The notes under the pieces: model-generated
What the model was told of the DNA's origin: nothing
Seen by the model: the letters and a program-made list of their open reading frames with translations, nothing else
Databases searched by the model: none
Assembly: GCA_903822175.1 (NCBI GenBank)
Contig: CAIJOB010000002.1
Span: forward strand, 1 to 64,000
Direction: 5' to 3'
Origin: an uncultured Alphaproteobacteria bacterium
GTDB lineage: Bacteria > Pseudomonadota > Alphaproteobacteria > Caulobacterales > Caulobacteraceae
Length of the DNA stretch: 64,000 nt
In this document: piece by piece, positions 36,002 through 47,207 of the stretch
Position numbering within the stretch: position 1 is the first letter of the stretch
Layout: every line of letters starts with the position of its first letter
Made by a program: the position numbers and the translations under genes

Positions 36002-36918
36002 GCTGCCGCCTCGCCCCACCCCTGGTGCCACTCCGGCTCGCCGGCGTAGCGCTCGGCCAGGAAGTCGACGAACACCCGCACCTTGGCCGCCAGGTGGCGC
36101 GCGTGCGGATAGACCGCGTGCACGTGGATCAGCTGGGCCTCGTAGGCGCAGAGCAGCGGCGTCAGCCGCCCGGCCCGCAGATCCTCCGCCGCCGCGAAGG
36201 CCGGCGTGCGCGTGATCCCCAGACCCCGGCGGGCCGCCGCCACGCAGGCGTCCGCGCCCCCGAACCGCAGCCGGCCATGCACCCGCACGTCGAAGCTCTC
36301 GCCACCCTGGCCGTAGGTCCAGGCGGTCGGGTCGCGCATGTTGTTGTCGAGGATCGCCTCGTGTTTCGCGAGGTCCTGCGGCGTGGCCGGCATGCCGGCA
36401 CCCTGCAGGTAGTCCGGCGAGGCGCAGGTCACCAGCCGCACCGCCGCCAGCTTGCGCGCGATCACCGAGGAGTCGGCCAGCTGGCCGATGCGGACGCCCA
36501 CGTCGAACCCCTCTTCCACCAGGTTGACCATCCGGTCGGTGGCGGAGACGTCCAGCGACACCTCCGGATAGGCCGCCGCGAAGTCCAGCAGGGCCGGCGT
36601 CAGCTGCGTCGCCCCGAATGACACCGGCGCGGAGATTTTCAGGAGGCCCCGCGGCCCGCTCTGGTCGCGCACCGAGCCGTCCAAGGCCTCGAAGTCCTCC
36701 ATCAGGCTGCGCGAGCGTTCCAGATAGGCCCGGCCGGTATCGGTCAGCGAGACGTCGCGCGTGGTGCGGTTCAGCAGCCGCGCCCCCAGCCGGTTCTCCA
36801 GCCGCGCCACCAGCTTCGACACCTGCGCGCTGGAGACGCCCAGGCGCCTCGCGCCCTGCGTGAAGCTGCGAGCGTCGGCGACGGCGGCAAAGGCGTTGAT
36901 CTCGTCGAACCGGTCCAT
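35998..36918 (-). CDS. LysR family transcriptional regulator
   Basis: This 306-residue regulator has a LysR winged helix at the N-terminus (FAAVADARSFTQGARRLGVS and RTTRDVSLTDTG) and the ligand-binding domain (KISAPVSFGATQLTPALLDF). It belongs to the same LTTR subgroup as the regulator at 32206. It is divergent from the flavin reductase gene at 37034 across 115 bp, so it is likely to control that gene and perhaps the dioxygenase next to it. Confidence 0.92.
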   Translation of the reverse strand: MDRFDEINAFAAVADARSFTQGARRLGVSSAQVSKLVARLENRLGARLLNRTTRDVSLTDTGRAYLERSRSLMEDFEALDGSVRDQSGPRGLLKISAPVSFGATQLTPALLDFAAAYPEVSLDVSATDRMVNLVEEGFDVGVRIGQLADSSVIARKLAAVRLVTCASPDYLQGAGMPATPQDLAKHEAILDNNMRDPTAWTYGQGGESFDVRVHGRLRFGGADACVAAARRGLGITRTPAFAAAEDLRAGRLTPLLCAYEAQLIHVHAVYPHARHLAAKVRVFVDFLAERYAGEPEWHQGWGEAAA

Positions 36919-37033
36919 GAGGCGCCTGTGGATTGCTTCCTGATCGGAAACATAATTGTGCGTTCAAGCCGGATTATCAACGCCAGAGGATAGGCGCACT
37001 TAGCGCTCACACCATTCAGAAGGGACCAACCCC

Positions 37034-37591
37034 ATGTCCAAGCCCCGCAAAGTCGCCGTCATCGTCGGTAGCCTCCGCAAGGAATCCTTCAGCCGCAAGC
37101 TCGGCAAGGCGATCGCCGCCGTGGCGCCGGCGCACCTGAGTTTCGAGTTCGTCGACATCGGCGCCCTGCAGCACTTCAACCAGGACCTTGAGGCGACGCC
37201 GACCGCCGAATGGACCGCCTTCCGCGACCGGGTCAAAGCCGCTGACGCGGTGCTGTTCGTCACCCCGGAGTACAACCGCGGCATCCCGGGCGTGCTGAAG
37301 AACGCCATCGACGTCGGCTCGCGCCCCTACGGCGCCAGCGTCTGGAACGGCAAGCCGGCCGCGGTGGTCTCCAATTCGCCCGGCGCCATCGGCGGTTTCG
37401 GCGCCTACCACCACCTGCGCCAGTCGCTGGTGTTCCTGAATATGCCCACCGTGAACCAGCCGGAGACCTATGTCGGCGGCGTGGCGGCAATGTTCGACGA
37501 GAACGGCGAGCTGACCAACGAAGCGACCCGCGAATTCCTCACCGGCTTCGCCCAGACCTTCGCCGACGGCATCGAGCGCTACGCGGCCTGA
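37034..37591 (+). CDS. NADPH-dependent FMN reductase family protein
   Basis: The 185-residue flavodoxin-like protein shows the FMN-reductase signatures GSLRKESFSRKL near the N-terminus and PEYNRGIPGVLKNAID around residues 77-91. It would use NAD(P)H to reduce FMN, quinones or azo compounds. It is the first gene after a LysR regulator and is 5 bp upstream of a LigB-type dioxygenase gene, so the two are probably co-transcribed. Confidence 0.93.
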   Translation: MSKPRKVAVIVGSLRKESFSRKLGKAIAAVAPAHLSFEFVDIGALQHFNQDLEATPTAEWTAFRDRVKAADAVLFVTPEYNRGIPGVLKNAIDVGSRPYGASVWNGKPAAVVSNSPGAIGGFGAYHHLRQSLVFLNMPTVNQPETYVGGVAAMFDENGELTNEATREFLTGFAQTFADGIERYAA

Positions 37592-37596
37592 TCGCC

Positions 37597-38390
37597 ATGA
37601 CACTGCCTACCCTGTTCATCCCGCATGGCGCGGGGCCCTGCTTCTTCATGGACTGGACCCGCGGCCCGGCCGACACCTGGGACAAGACCGCCGCCTGGCT
37701 GAAGGGCCTGATGGCGGACCTGCCCGAACGCCCTAAGGCGATCCTGGTGGTCTCCGGCCACTGGGAGGAGCCGGTGTTCACCGTCGGCTCGTCGCCCAGG
37801 CCGCCGATGCTCTTCGACTACTACGGCTTCCCGGAAGAGACCTATCGCCTGCGGTTCGACGCGCCGGGCTCTCCGGAGCTCGCGGATCGCGTGCGCGAAC
37901 TGCTCGAAACGGCGGGTCATTCCACAGCTGCGGCTGTCGAAAGAGGCTACGATCACGGGGTCTTCGTGCCCCTGCTGCTGGCCACGCCGGACGCCGACAT
38001 TCCGGTCGTCCAGCTCTCGCTCCGCGCCGATCTGGACCCAGCGGCGCATCTGGCCGCCGGCCGCGCGCTGGCGCCCCTGCGTGACGAGGGCGTGCTGATC
38101 GTCGGCTCGGGCATGAGCTGGCATAACATGCGCGGCTTCTCGCCGGCCTTCACCGCCAAGTCTCAGGCCTTCGACGCCTGGCTGGGCGACGTCATCGCCG
38201 ATCCGACCCATCGCGACGAAGACTTGCGCCACTGGGACCAGGGCCCCTACGCCCGCGAGGCCCATCCGCGCGAAGAGCACCTCGCGCCGCTGTTCGTCGC
38301 CGCCGGCGCCGCGCAGGGCGAACCCGGCCGCGTGGCCTTCCGCGACGTGGCTATGGACGTGGCGCTCAGCGGCTACGCGTTCGGCCGGAC

Positions 38391-38394
<4 letters not shown>
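37597..38394 (+). CDS. LigB-type extradiol ring-cleavage dioxygenase (DODA-like)
   Basis: This 265-residue protein matches the class III extradiol dioxygenase family that includes 4,5-DOPA dioxygenase and YgiD. The metal-binding histidines are expected in IPHGAGPCFF (His10) and VVSGHWEEP (about His53), with others in GYDHGVFVPLL and SGMSWHNMRGFS. It needs Fe(II) or Zn. The physiological substrate is unknown and several bacterial members have been shown to work on catechols. It follows the flavin reductase and converges by 4 bp on the hybrid kinase. Confidence 0.87.
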
Positions 38395-40812
<2,418 letters not shown>

Positions 40813-40880
40813 GCTTCCCCCAGCAACGGGATTATTCCGCTTTCCCAACAGGCTGCGCAGTGACGGGTTAAGAAAGGGCT

Positions 40881-41699
40881 CTAACCGGCGCCGGTTACGC
40901 GCGCCGATGCAACCATCTGGTGCAGGACGATGCCGCTGGTGGTGGCGACGTTGAGGGAATCGAAGCCGCCGGCCATTTCGATGCGCACGGTCTGCACCTG
41001 AGCGAGCACCTCGGCCGGCAATCCGGGCCCCTCGGCGCCGAACAGGACGGCCCTGCGCGGCGCCGGCCCGACCTGCGACAATTCGACCGACCCGCCGGGC
41101 GAAAGGGCCACAACGGCGAAGCCCTGCGCCATCAGCCGCGCCGCTAGGTCGCTCGCCGATCCGGCGCGGGCGAAGGGCATGGTCAACGCCGCGCCGACCG
41201 AGACCCGGATGGCCTTTCGGTAAAGCGGATCGCAGCAGTCATCGTCCAGCAGCACGGCGTCGGCGCCGAAGGCCGCGGCGTTGCGGAACAGGCCGCCCAT
41301 GTTGTCGTGATTGGCGATGCCGCAGAGCCCGACCACCAGCGCCCGCTCCGGCAGCGCCGCCAGCACCGCGTCCAGGCCTGGCTCCGCTCGCGCACCGACC
41401 GCCAGCACCCCGCGGTGGATCGGAAAGCCCACCACCGCGTCCATCACCGCCTGCCCGGCCGCATAGACCTCGACGCCCGGGGGCAGGGCCGCCATTAAGG
41501 GCTCCAGAGCCGCGACCCGCTTTTCCGCGATCAGCACCGAGCGCAATGGGTGCCGGCCGCGCGCGATCAGCTTTTCCAGCACGACCACGCCCTCGGCGAT
41601 GAAACCGCCCTGGCGGCCCACCAGATCACGCTCACGCACCTGACGGTAATCCGCCAGCCGCGGATCGTCGGGATCGTCGATGGCGACGGCGCGAACCAT
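40881..41699 (-). CDS. TrmH/SpoU family RNA 2'-O-methyltransferase
   Basis: With start ATG 41699 this encodes 272 aa; GTG or upstream ATG starts at 41714-41762 are possible. It is a SPOUT methyltransferase with the three SpoU blocks: NHDNMGGLFRNAAAFGADAV, LFGAEGPGLPAEVLA and GGFDSLNVATTSGIVLHQM. An N-terminal RNA-binding region precedes. The target RNA (tRNA or rRNA ribose) is unknown. It is divergent from the P450 gene. Confidence 0.9.
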   Translation of the reverse strand: MVRAVAIDDPDDPRLADYRQVRERDLVGRQGGFIAEGVVVLEKLIARGRHPLRSVLIAEKRVAALEPLMAALPPGVEVYAAGQAVMDAVVGFPIHRGVLAVGARAEPGLDAVLAALPERALVVGLCGIANHDNMGGLFRNAAAFGADAVLLDDDCCDPLYRKAIRVSVGAALTMPFARAGSASDLAARLMAQGFAVVALSPGGSVELSQVGPAPRRAVLFGAEGPGLPAEVLAQVQTVRIEMAGGFDSLNVATTSGIVLHQMVASARVTGAG

Positions 41700-41746
41700 G
41701 GCCGCTTCTGTCACGTCAGCGTGCGCGGCTCCAGGCGTCCACGAAG

Positions 41747-41777
41747 TTGACGCCTCCGTCATTTCGCGATCTATACA
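41747..41777 (+). promoter_or_regulatory. Possible sigma-70-type promoter for the P450 gene
   Basis: TTGACG at 41747-41752 and CTATAC at 41771-41776 (spacer 18) lie 24 bp before the P450 start codon, with a GGAGGA ribosome site in between. This is a visual match only. Confidence 0.35.
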
Positions 41778-41800
41778 CTGCTAAAATCGGAGGACGCATC

Positions 41801-43078
41801 ATGGCCGACGGCAATCTGGCAAACCTCGCCGAGATGCGGCGACAAGCCCGCGACGACGCCTACGCGACCCCGCTGGAGCTGCTCAACCCGGCCCAGCCGA
41901 AGCTCTTCCAGGCCGACGCTATGTGGCCGATCTTCGAGCGCCTGCGCGCCGAGGACCCGGTGCACTACACCGCCGAGCACGAGTTCGGGCCCTATTGGTC
42001 GATCACCAAGTACAACGACATCATGGCGGTGGACACCAACCACCAGCAGTTCTCCTCCGACTTCAAGATTGGCGGCATCAACATCGCCGGCGGCCAGTCG
42101 AACATGGATCCACTGCCCATGTTCATCGCCATGGATCCGCCCAAGCACGACGTGCAGCGCAAGGTGGTCAGCCCCGCCGTTTCGCCGATGAACCTGCAGG
42201 TCATGGAGCCGCTGATCCGCGAGCGGGCCGCCAAGATCCTCGACAGCCTGCCGATCGGCGAAGAGTTCGACTGGGTCGACCTGGTCTCCAAGGAACTCAC
42301 CGGCATGACGCTGGCGACGCTCTTCGACATGCCCCAGGAGGACCGCCGCCAGTTGGTCTACTGGTCCGACGTGGTGACCGCTGCGCCCGGCCAGGGTCTG
42401 ATCGACAGCCTCGAGCAGAAGATGGCGATCTTCGTCGAGTACCACGCCTACTTCACACAGCTGTGGAACCAGCGGGTCAACGCCCCGCCCACAGGCGACC
42501 TGATCTCCATGCTGGCCCACGGCGAAGCCACCCGGAACATGGAGCCTCGCGAGTACTTCGGGAACATCGTGCTGCTGACCGTCGGCGGCAACGACACCAC
42601 CCGCAACACCATCTCCGGCTCGGTCCTGGCGCTGAACCAGAACCCGGATCAGTACGCCAAGCTGCGCGCCAACCCCGCCCTGATCCCGTCGATGGTCTCC
42701 GAGACCATCCGCTGGCAGACCCCGCTGGCCCACATGCGCCGCACGGCGATCGAAGACGTCGAGTTCCAGGGCAAGACCATCAAGGCCGGCGAGAAGGTCA
42801 TCATGTGGTACGTCTCGGGCAACCGCGACGACGAGGTGATCGAGAACCCGAACGCCTACATCATCGACCGCGAGCGACCTCGCACCCACATCTCCTTCGG
42901 CTTCGGCATCCACCGCTGCGTCGGCAACCGGCTGGCCGAACTGCAGCTGAAGATCATCTGGGAAGAGATCCTCGCCCGCTTCCCGACCATCGAGGTCGTG
43001 GGCGAACCCAAGCGGGTCTATTCGACCTTCGTCAAGGGCTACGAAACCCTGCCGGTGATCATCCCGACCCGGAACTAG
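41801..43078 (+). CDS. Cytochrome P450, CYP153 family (alkane/fatty acid omega-hydroxylase type)
   Basis: The ATG at 41801 follows GGAGGA and gives 425 aa with no membrane anchor, so it is a soluble P450. Many stretches resemble CYP153 proteins: EFGPYWSITKYNDIMAVDTN, PMFIAMDPPKHDVQRK, the I-helix GGNDTTRNTISG near residue 265, the ExxR helix SETIRWQ near 301, and FGFGIHRCVGNRLAE with haem-ligand Cys373. CYP153s add oxygen at the terminal carbon of alkanes or fatty acids. They need a ferredoxin and ferredoxin reductase, and neither gene is in this window. Confidence 0.93.
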   Translation: MADGNLANLAEMRRQARDDAYATPLELLNPAQPKLFQADAMWPIFERLRAEDPVHYTAEHEFGPYWSITKYNDIMAVDTNHQQFSSDFKIGGINIAGGQSNMDPLPMFIAMDPPKHDVQRKVVSPAVSPMNLQVMEPLIRERAAKILDSLPIGEEFDWVDLVSKELTGMTLATLFDMPQEDRRQLVYWSDVVTAAPGQGLIDSLEQKMAIFVEYHAYFTQLWNQRVNAPPTGDLISMLAHGEATRNMEPREYFGNIVLLTVGGNDTTRNTISGSVLALNQNPDQYAKLRANPALIPSMVSETIRWQTPLAHMRRTAIEDVEFQGKTIKAGEKVIMWYVSGNRDDEVIENPNAYIIDRERPRTHISFGFGIHRCVGNRLAELQLKIIWEEILARFPTIEVVGEPKRVYSTFVKGYETLPVIIPTRN

Positions 43079-43147
43079 AGCGCCGGGCTCTGGTACGGCG
43101 CTAAGGGGCGAGCTAGCCTCCGAATCCTGCGGGTTCGGGAGGCGCTG

Positions 43148-44647
43148 TTGCCGGTCAGCATTTTTCGCCTTCTTGCGGCGCTCGTCTGCGCTTCGGTGAT
43201 CGGCGTGAGTTCGCCTGCTGTCGCAGACGCTCAAACAGACGCGCTGGCCACACGCTGGAGCGCCGCGCTCGAAAAGCTTCGCGGCGGCGAATGCGACGGC
43301 AAGACCTGGCTCGCCGTAAGCGAAGATACATCGTTCCCGAAACTGTCGAGCGAACAGCGGGCGATCACCTACATCAACATGGGCGCATGCATCGGCGGCA
43401 GCCGCCGACACGAATGGCGCGTGCTGGCGTCAAAGGAACCCGACGCGCCGCCGATGGTCTGGGGACTGCTTTTCCTGGAAGCTGTCGATCGCCACGACAC
43501 GCCAGACGCCTTGAAAAATCTGGAAGCTGACCTCGCCGCCGCTAGGCGGACCGGTCAGGCTTTCGATGTCGTCAATGACGACGGCGTCTATTTCCTGAAC
43601 GGCCGCCTGAGGACGGACCCAGCAGCGAAGATGCGCCTGCTTTCGGTTCTCGACGCTGCGGAATGGAAGCCGAGTGATCCGTCCCAGGACCTGAGCCCCA
43701 TTTGGCTGGAGTTGAGCCTTATGTTGCTCGAGCAGGGCAAGACTGGCGAGGCGGCCCGCGTTGCGAAGAAGGTGACTGCCGCGGAGAGCCTGCTCGGCAT
43801 GCGCCTGGACAACCGCTTCGCATCGCTCCTGAAGGACGACCCCCAGGCCTTCGACGTCGAATATGCCGCCTTCGCCGACCTCAGGCGCCTGGAGCGCGTC
43901 CATGAAACCGCCGAGAACAACGACAACAGCGCCTACCTGATTATCGACGCGTTGCGCGTCCTGGGACGACTGGATGAGGCGCTCGAGTTCGCCGATAGGG
44001 TCCTGAAAAAGGAAAAGATCCTCGACGAAAACGGTCGTGATTATCGCAACTGGATCGAAGATCGCCGCGCCTATGTGCTCCTGCAGCTGGGGCGGTTCGA
44101 TGAAGCGGTGACCACCGAACAGACCGCCGCCACTCGCCCGGAGCGCGGCGGCGCCAATGTCAGCCAGGTGATCAACCTCGCCGAGATGTTGATCGACCAG
44201 GGGCGGTTTCAGCAGGCCTTGGCGGTCCTCGACAAGATGGACAAGGACGCTGGCACAAGCGCCGTGGGCAAGGCGTACATCGAGCAGGACCGTGTCTGCA
44301 TCTTCAACGGACTGGGCGATGCCGCGCAGCAGGACAAGGCGCTTGCCTACACGGCGGCCCACGTGGGGGACAATCGTACCGCCCGCCTCCACGCCCTGCT
44401 ATGCGCCAACGACTCCGCCGCGGCGAGCCGGCTGATGGTCGATTGGCTGGAGGATCCGCTCGCGCGCGAGCGGGCCCTCATCCAACTCTGCACAGCACCT
44501 TCGCGTCCCTTGGGGTCCTATCAGGCGGTTCTGAGCCAGCGCTTCGATCAGGTCCGCAAAGACCCCGCGGTGGTCGCGGCCGTCGCAAAGGTGGGGCGCA
44601 CAGAAGCCTTGAAAGCCATCGGCGCCGTCTGGCCTGATTTCCCGTAG
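43148..44647 (+). CDS. Exported TPR-like helical repeat protein, function unknown
   Basis: The start is TTG at 43148, giving 499 aa. A signal peptide is clear (cleavage near VADA). The mature protein consists of helical hairpins with TPR-like spacing, for example YLIIDALRVLGRLDEALEFA, LLQLGRFDEAVTTE and LAEMLIDQGRFQQALAVL, so it probably binds a partner in the periplasm. Cysteines at several points may form disulfides. No specific function can be assigned. It stands alone, converging on the 2OG-oxygenase gene. Confidence 0.82.
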   Translation: MPVSIFRLLAALVCASVIGVSSPAVADAQTDALATRWSAALEKLRGGECDGKTWLAVSEDTSFPKLSSEQRAITYINMGACIGGSRRHEWRVLASKEPDAPPMVWGLLFLEAVDRHDTPDALKNLEADLAAARRTGQAFDVVNDDGVYFLNGRLRTDPAAKMRLLSVLDAAEWKPSDPSQDLSPIWLELSLMLLEQGKTGEAARVAKKVTAAESLLGMRLDNRFASLLKDDPQAFDVEYAAFADLRRLERVHETAENNDNSAYLIIDALRVLGRLDEALEFADRVLKKEKILDENGRDYRNWIEDRRAYVLLQLGRFDEAVTTEQTAATRPERGGANVSQVINLAEMLIDQGRFQQALAVLDKMDKDAGTSAVGKAYIEQDRVCIFNGLGDAAQQDKALAYTAAHVGDNRTARLHALLCANDSAAASRLMVDWLEDPLARERALIQLCTAPSRPLGSYQAVLSQRFDQVRKDPAVVAAVAKVGRTEALKAIGAVWPDFP

Positions 44648-44668
44648 CCTCCACGCGGCGAAGCGAAC

Positions 44669-45607
44669 TCAGCCGCCGCCTTGAGCGCGGTCCCGGATCC
44701 ACTGCGAGAAGACCCATTTTTCCCCCGAGGTCGTCGGCTCGCCGGCGTGCAGGCTCATGGGATCGACGGCGTTGGCGCGGTCGACGTTGGCGAACATCAC
44801 CCCATCGCCGATCCGCGCCCGGACCTCGATCCCGGCCTTGGGAAACGACGTCTCGCCGCCCTCATAGCCGTCGTTGAGGTAGATCAGCGCCGTCAGGATG
44901 CGCTGGCCGTGCTCGGCCACGTCGCGGGCATATCCCGCCTGCGAAACATCCAGGTAATCGTAGTGCCGCCCGAACGTCTGGCCGACGGCGTAGTGGAGCA
45001 GCTGCGGCGGCTCGAGCGCGCCCAGCGGAACGCCCGTCGCGGCGGCGATCCGCGCCCGCACCAGCACGGTGACTAGGTCGACGTCGACGATGCTCAGTTC
45101 GAAGGCCGAGTTGGTGCGCGCCCGGTCGGTGGTCGCGCCGCCGGTGTTGGCGTCATAGACCCGCGCCTGGGTCAGCCGCGTCTTGCCGATCCCGATTAGC
45201 CAAGCACAGACCTCCGGCGAGGCGAACCCATCGAGCATACGGATGCGCGGCGCCTCGCAGATCGGCCGCCGGACGGCCGGCGCCATCCAGACGGCGATGT
45301 CGACCGTTTGCGCGAGTGCGGCCCAGCCGTCCTGCGCGTCCGGTTGACCGGCCAGCAGCCGAAGCTGTCCCCTCGCGCCCTCCGAACCCCGCTCCGCCGC
45401 CAGGGCCAGGAGTTCCAGCGCCCGCGGCCAGCTCGGCGGCGCGCCGACGCCCATGCCTGCCAACGCCGCCAGGATCGCCGCGGCCTCAGCGCCGCCCAGC
45501 TCACTGGCCCGCGACAGCTCGGCGACCCCCTCGCCGGGCGCGAGCGGCCCGTCGCGGCCGGTCAAACGCTGTGTCCCGCGCAGCGTCAGGGCGTCGATCT
45601 CGCTCAC
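44669..45607 (-). CDS. 2-oxoglutarate/Fe(II) oxygenase (prolyl 4-hydroxylase-like)
   Basis: I start at GTG 45607 behind GGAGGATCG, giving 312 aa. The first 100 residues form helical Sel1-like repeats. The C-terminal P4H-type double-stranded beta-helix has HYDYLD (HxD metal triad), ALIYLNDGYEGGETSFP, and a distal His in DPMSLHAGEPTTSGEKW where the following Lys would bind 2-oxoglutarate. The GTGA overlap with the thioesterase stop indicates coupling. The substrate may be a protein or small molecule; sequence does not decide. Confidence 0.87.
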   Translation of the reverse strand: MSEIDALTLRGTQRLTGRDGPLAPGEGVAELSRASELGGAEAAAILAALAGMGVGAPPSWPRALELLALAAERGSEGARGQLRLLAGQPDAQDGWAALAQTVDIAVWMAPAVRRPICEAPRIRMLDGFASPEVCAWLIGIGKTRLTQARVYDANTGGATTDRARTNSAFELSIVDVDLVTVLVRARIAAATGVPLGALEPPQLLHYAVGQTFGRHYDYLDVSQAGYARDVAEHGQRILTALIYLNDGYEGGETSFPKAGIEVRARIGDGVMFANVDRANAVDPMSLHAGEPTTSGEKWVFSQWIRDRAQGGG

Positions 45608-46422
45608 CGATCCTCCAGGGTCTCGCGGACCCGGACGATCAGCGACTGGCTGGCCGTGGCCATCAGCTCGCCGTCCTGGGCGAACAGATACATCGCCCCG
45701 TGGCCGAAGCCGCCATGGACGCCCAGGATGCGGATGTCGCAGAGCACCCATTCGGTCGGCACGATCCGGCGGATACGCAGCGTGTTGTCCAGGCTGTTAC
45801 CGCCGGCGTTCTTGCCCAGCGCATTACCGATCCCGGACGGAACGTGGTCGGCGATGATCGCCAGCATCGGCGCGTCGATCGGAAAGTCGCCGATCGGCTT
45901 GATCCATAGCAGCAGCCGGCCGTCCGGCTCCGGCGCGCCCGCCCGGTCGAAGCCGTAGCGGCCCTTGGCGACCCGGATATCCATGCGGCTGTGCAGGCCG
46001 TAGCCCGCCTGGCGCCAGTGTTCGCCGGGCTCGCAGTCCTCCGGCGGCGGCGCCTCGGGCATGGCCAGCCACTGCTGCGAGATTTCACTCGGCCGCGAGC
46101 CGAGGGCGGCGTTGACGGTGACGATCTCCTTGTCGCCCACATGGCTGATCACCCGGGCCTGGCTGTTGTACTTGCCGGCCGTGGGAACCCAGACGTCCAG
46201 GTCCACCACGCTCGGCGGCTTGGCGTAGGAGAGATACTGCGCCGTCGCCCAGATCACCGGTCGCCCGGTGGTGCCTTCCATGGCCGCGATGGCCGAGGCC
46301 AGCCCGACTCCGCCGAACATGAAGAGCTCGTCCTGGCGGCCCACGCAGACGTCGGGCGTCAGCGGCAGGTACCAGCGGTGCGGATTGTGCGTGGCGCGCA
46401 GGTCGAAGAAGAGCGGTTGCAT
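45604..46422 (-). CDS. Acyl-CoA thioesterase family protein (double hot-dog type)
   Basis: This 272-residue protein has the layout of TesB-like acyl-CoA thioesterases: two hot-dog halves, with motifs GGVGLASAIAAMEGTTGRPV in the first and DGELMATASQSLIVR near the end. It would hydrolyse acyl-CoA to acid and CoA. It is coupled by a 4-bp overlap to the 2OG-oxygenase gene downstream, so the two may act in the same pathway. The acyl chain preference is unknown. Confidence 0.85.
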   Translation of the reverse strand: MQPLFFDLRATHNPHRWYLPLTPDVCVGRQDELFMFGGVGLASAIAAMEGTTGRPVIWATAQYLSYAKPPSVVDLDVWVPTAGKYNSQARVISHVGDKEIVTVNAALGSRPSEISQQWLAMPEAPPPEDCEPGEHWRQAGYGLHSRMDIRVAKGRYGFDRAGAPEPDGRLLLWIKPIGDFPIDAPMLAIIADHVPSGIGNALGKNAGGNSLDNTLRIRRIVPTEWVLCDIRILGVHGGFGHGAMYLFAQDGELMATASQSLIVRVRETLEDR

Positions 46423-46529
46423 GCGCCTTCATGGCCCCGCGAGGGCCGGCTTCGCAAGGCGCCCCAGGAACGCCGATGGCCGCGCCCACCGAAGCGGACG
46501 CGGCCATGGCTCAGACCAGGGGCTGCGGC

Positions 46530-47033
46530 CTAGCGGTAGTTGAAGCGCCCGCCATCGCGGTCGTGATCCCGGTCACGGCTCCAGTCGCGATGATCGCGGT
46601 CGTAGCCACGGTAGGCGTAACGGGTCTCATAGCCCCGGCCGTAGTAGGCCGGCTCGGCGTAGTAGCCGCTGGCGTAGGCGGGCTCGGCATAGACGGGCGC
46701 GGCATAGACCGGCGCCTCATAGACGGGCGCGGCGTAGCCCTGGCTGTAGCCCTGATAGCCGCATGACTGCGCCGAGCCGCGGCCGATGCTGTTGCCGATC
46801 AGCGCGCCAGCGACGCCGCCGATGGCCGCACCGCCCGCACGGCCGCCATGGTGGGCGGCGAGGTTCGAGCCGAGCACGGCGCCGGCGATCCCACCAAGGA
46901 TCGTGCCGGCCGCGCCGTTGCTGCGGCAGTCACTGGCGTAGGGTGCGCGATACGGCTGCGCGAAAGTGGGGGTAGCCAGAGCGCCAACCGCCAGGGCGGC
47001 GATCACGGCGCCGGAAATTGCGGCGGTCTTCAT
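46530..47033 (-). CDS. Exported glycine-zipper protein
   Basis: The 167-residue protein has a signal peptide ending TFAQ and a glycine-zipper segment (GTILGGIAGAVLGSNLA, then GGAAIGGVAGALIGN) typical of 17-kDa surface antigen-like proteins that insert in the outer membrane. The C-terminal 65 residues are Tyr/Pro/Ala repeats (APVYEAPVYAAPVYAEPAYA) followed by a basic RDHRD tail. A cysteine pair occurs at each side of the zipper. It is probably structural in the envelope. It is a single gene, divergent from the pirin. Confidence 0.85.
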   Translation of the reverse strand: MKTAAISGAVIAALAVGALATPTFAQPYRAPYASDCRSNGAAGTILGGIAGAVLGSNLAAHHGGRAGGAAIGGVAGALIGNSIGRGSAQSCGYQGYSQGYAAPVYEAPVYAAPVYAEPAYASGYYAEPAYYGRGYETRYAYRGYDRDHRDWSRDRDHDRDGGRFNYR

Positions 47034-47207
47034 CTCGTTCTCCAGTCCTTTTGTGAGGGCGAAACCGAAGGGTCGGCGCCGCTCATGGAGTGGAATTTGA
47101 ACCTGCGGCCCTGAACCGTGTCTGAGGCGCCCGTTATCTTCCGTTCACGCGCCCACGGCGCCCTGCCGGTGTCTTCGCAAGGCCGCGATTGCCCCTATAT
47201 GGAAGCC

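Noticed and set aside
41771..43411. 546-codon minus-strand frame opposite the P450
   Set aside because: The plus strand has a complete P450 with all motifs, so this is a shadow frame.
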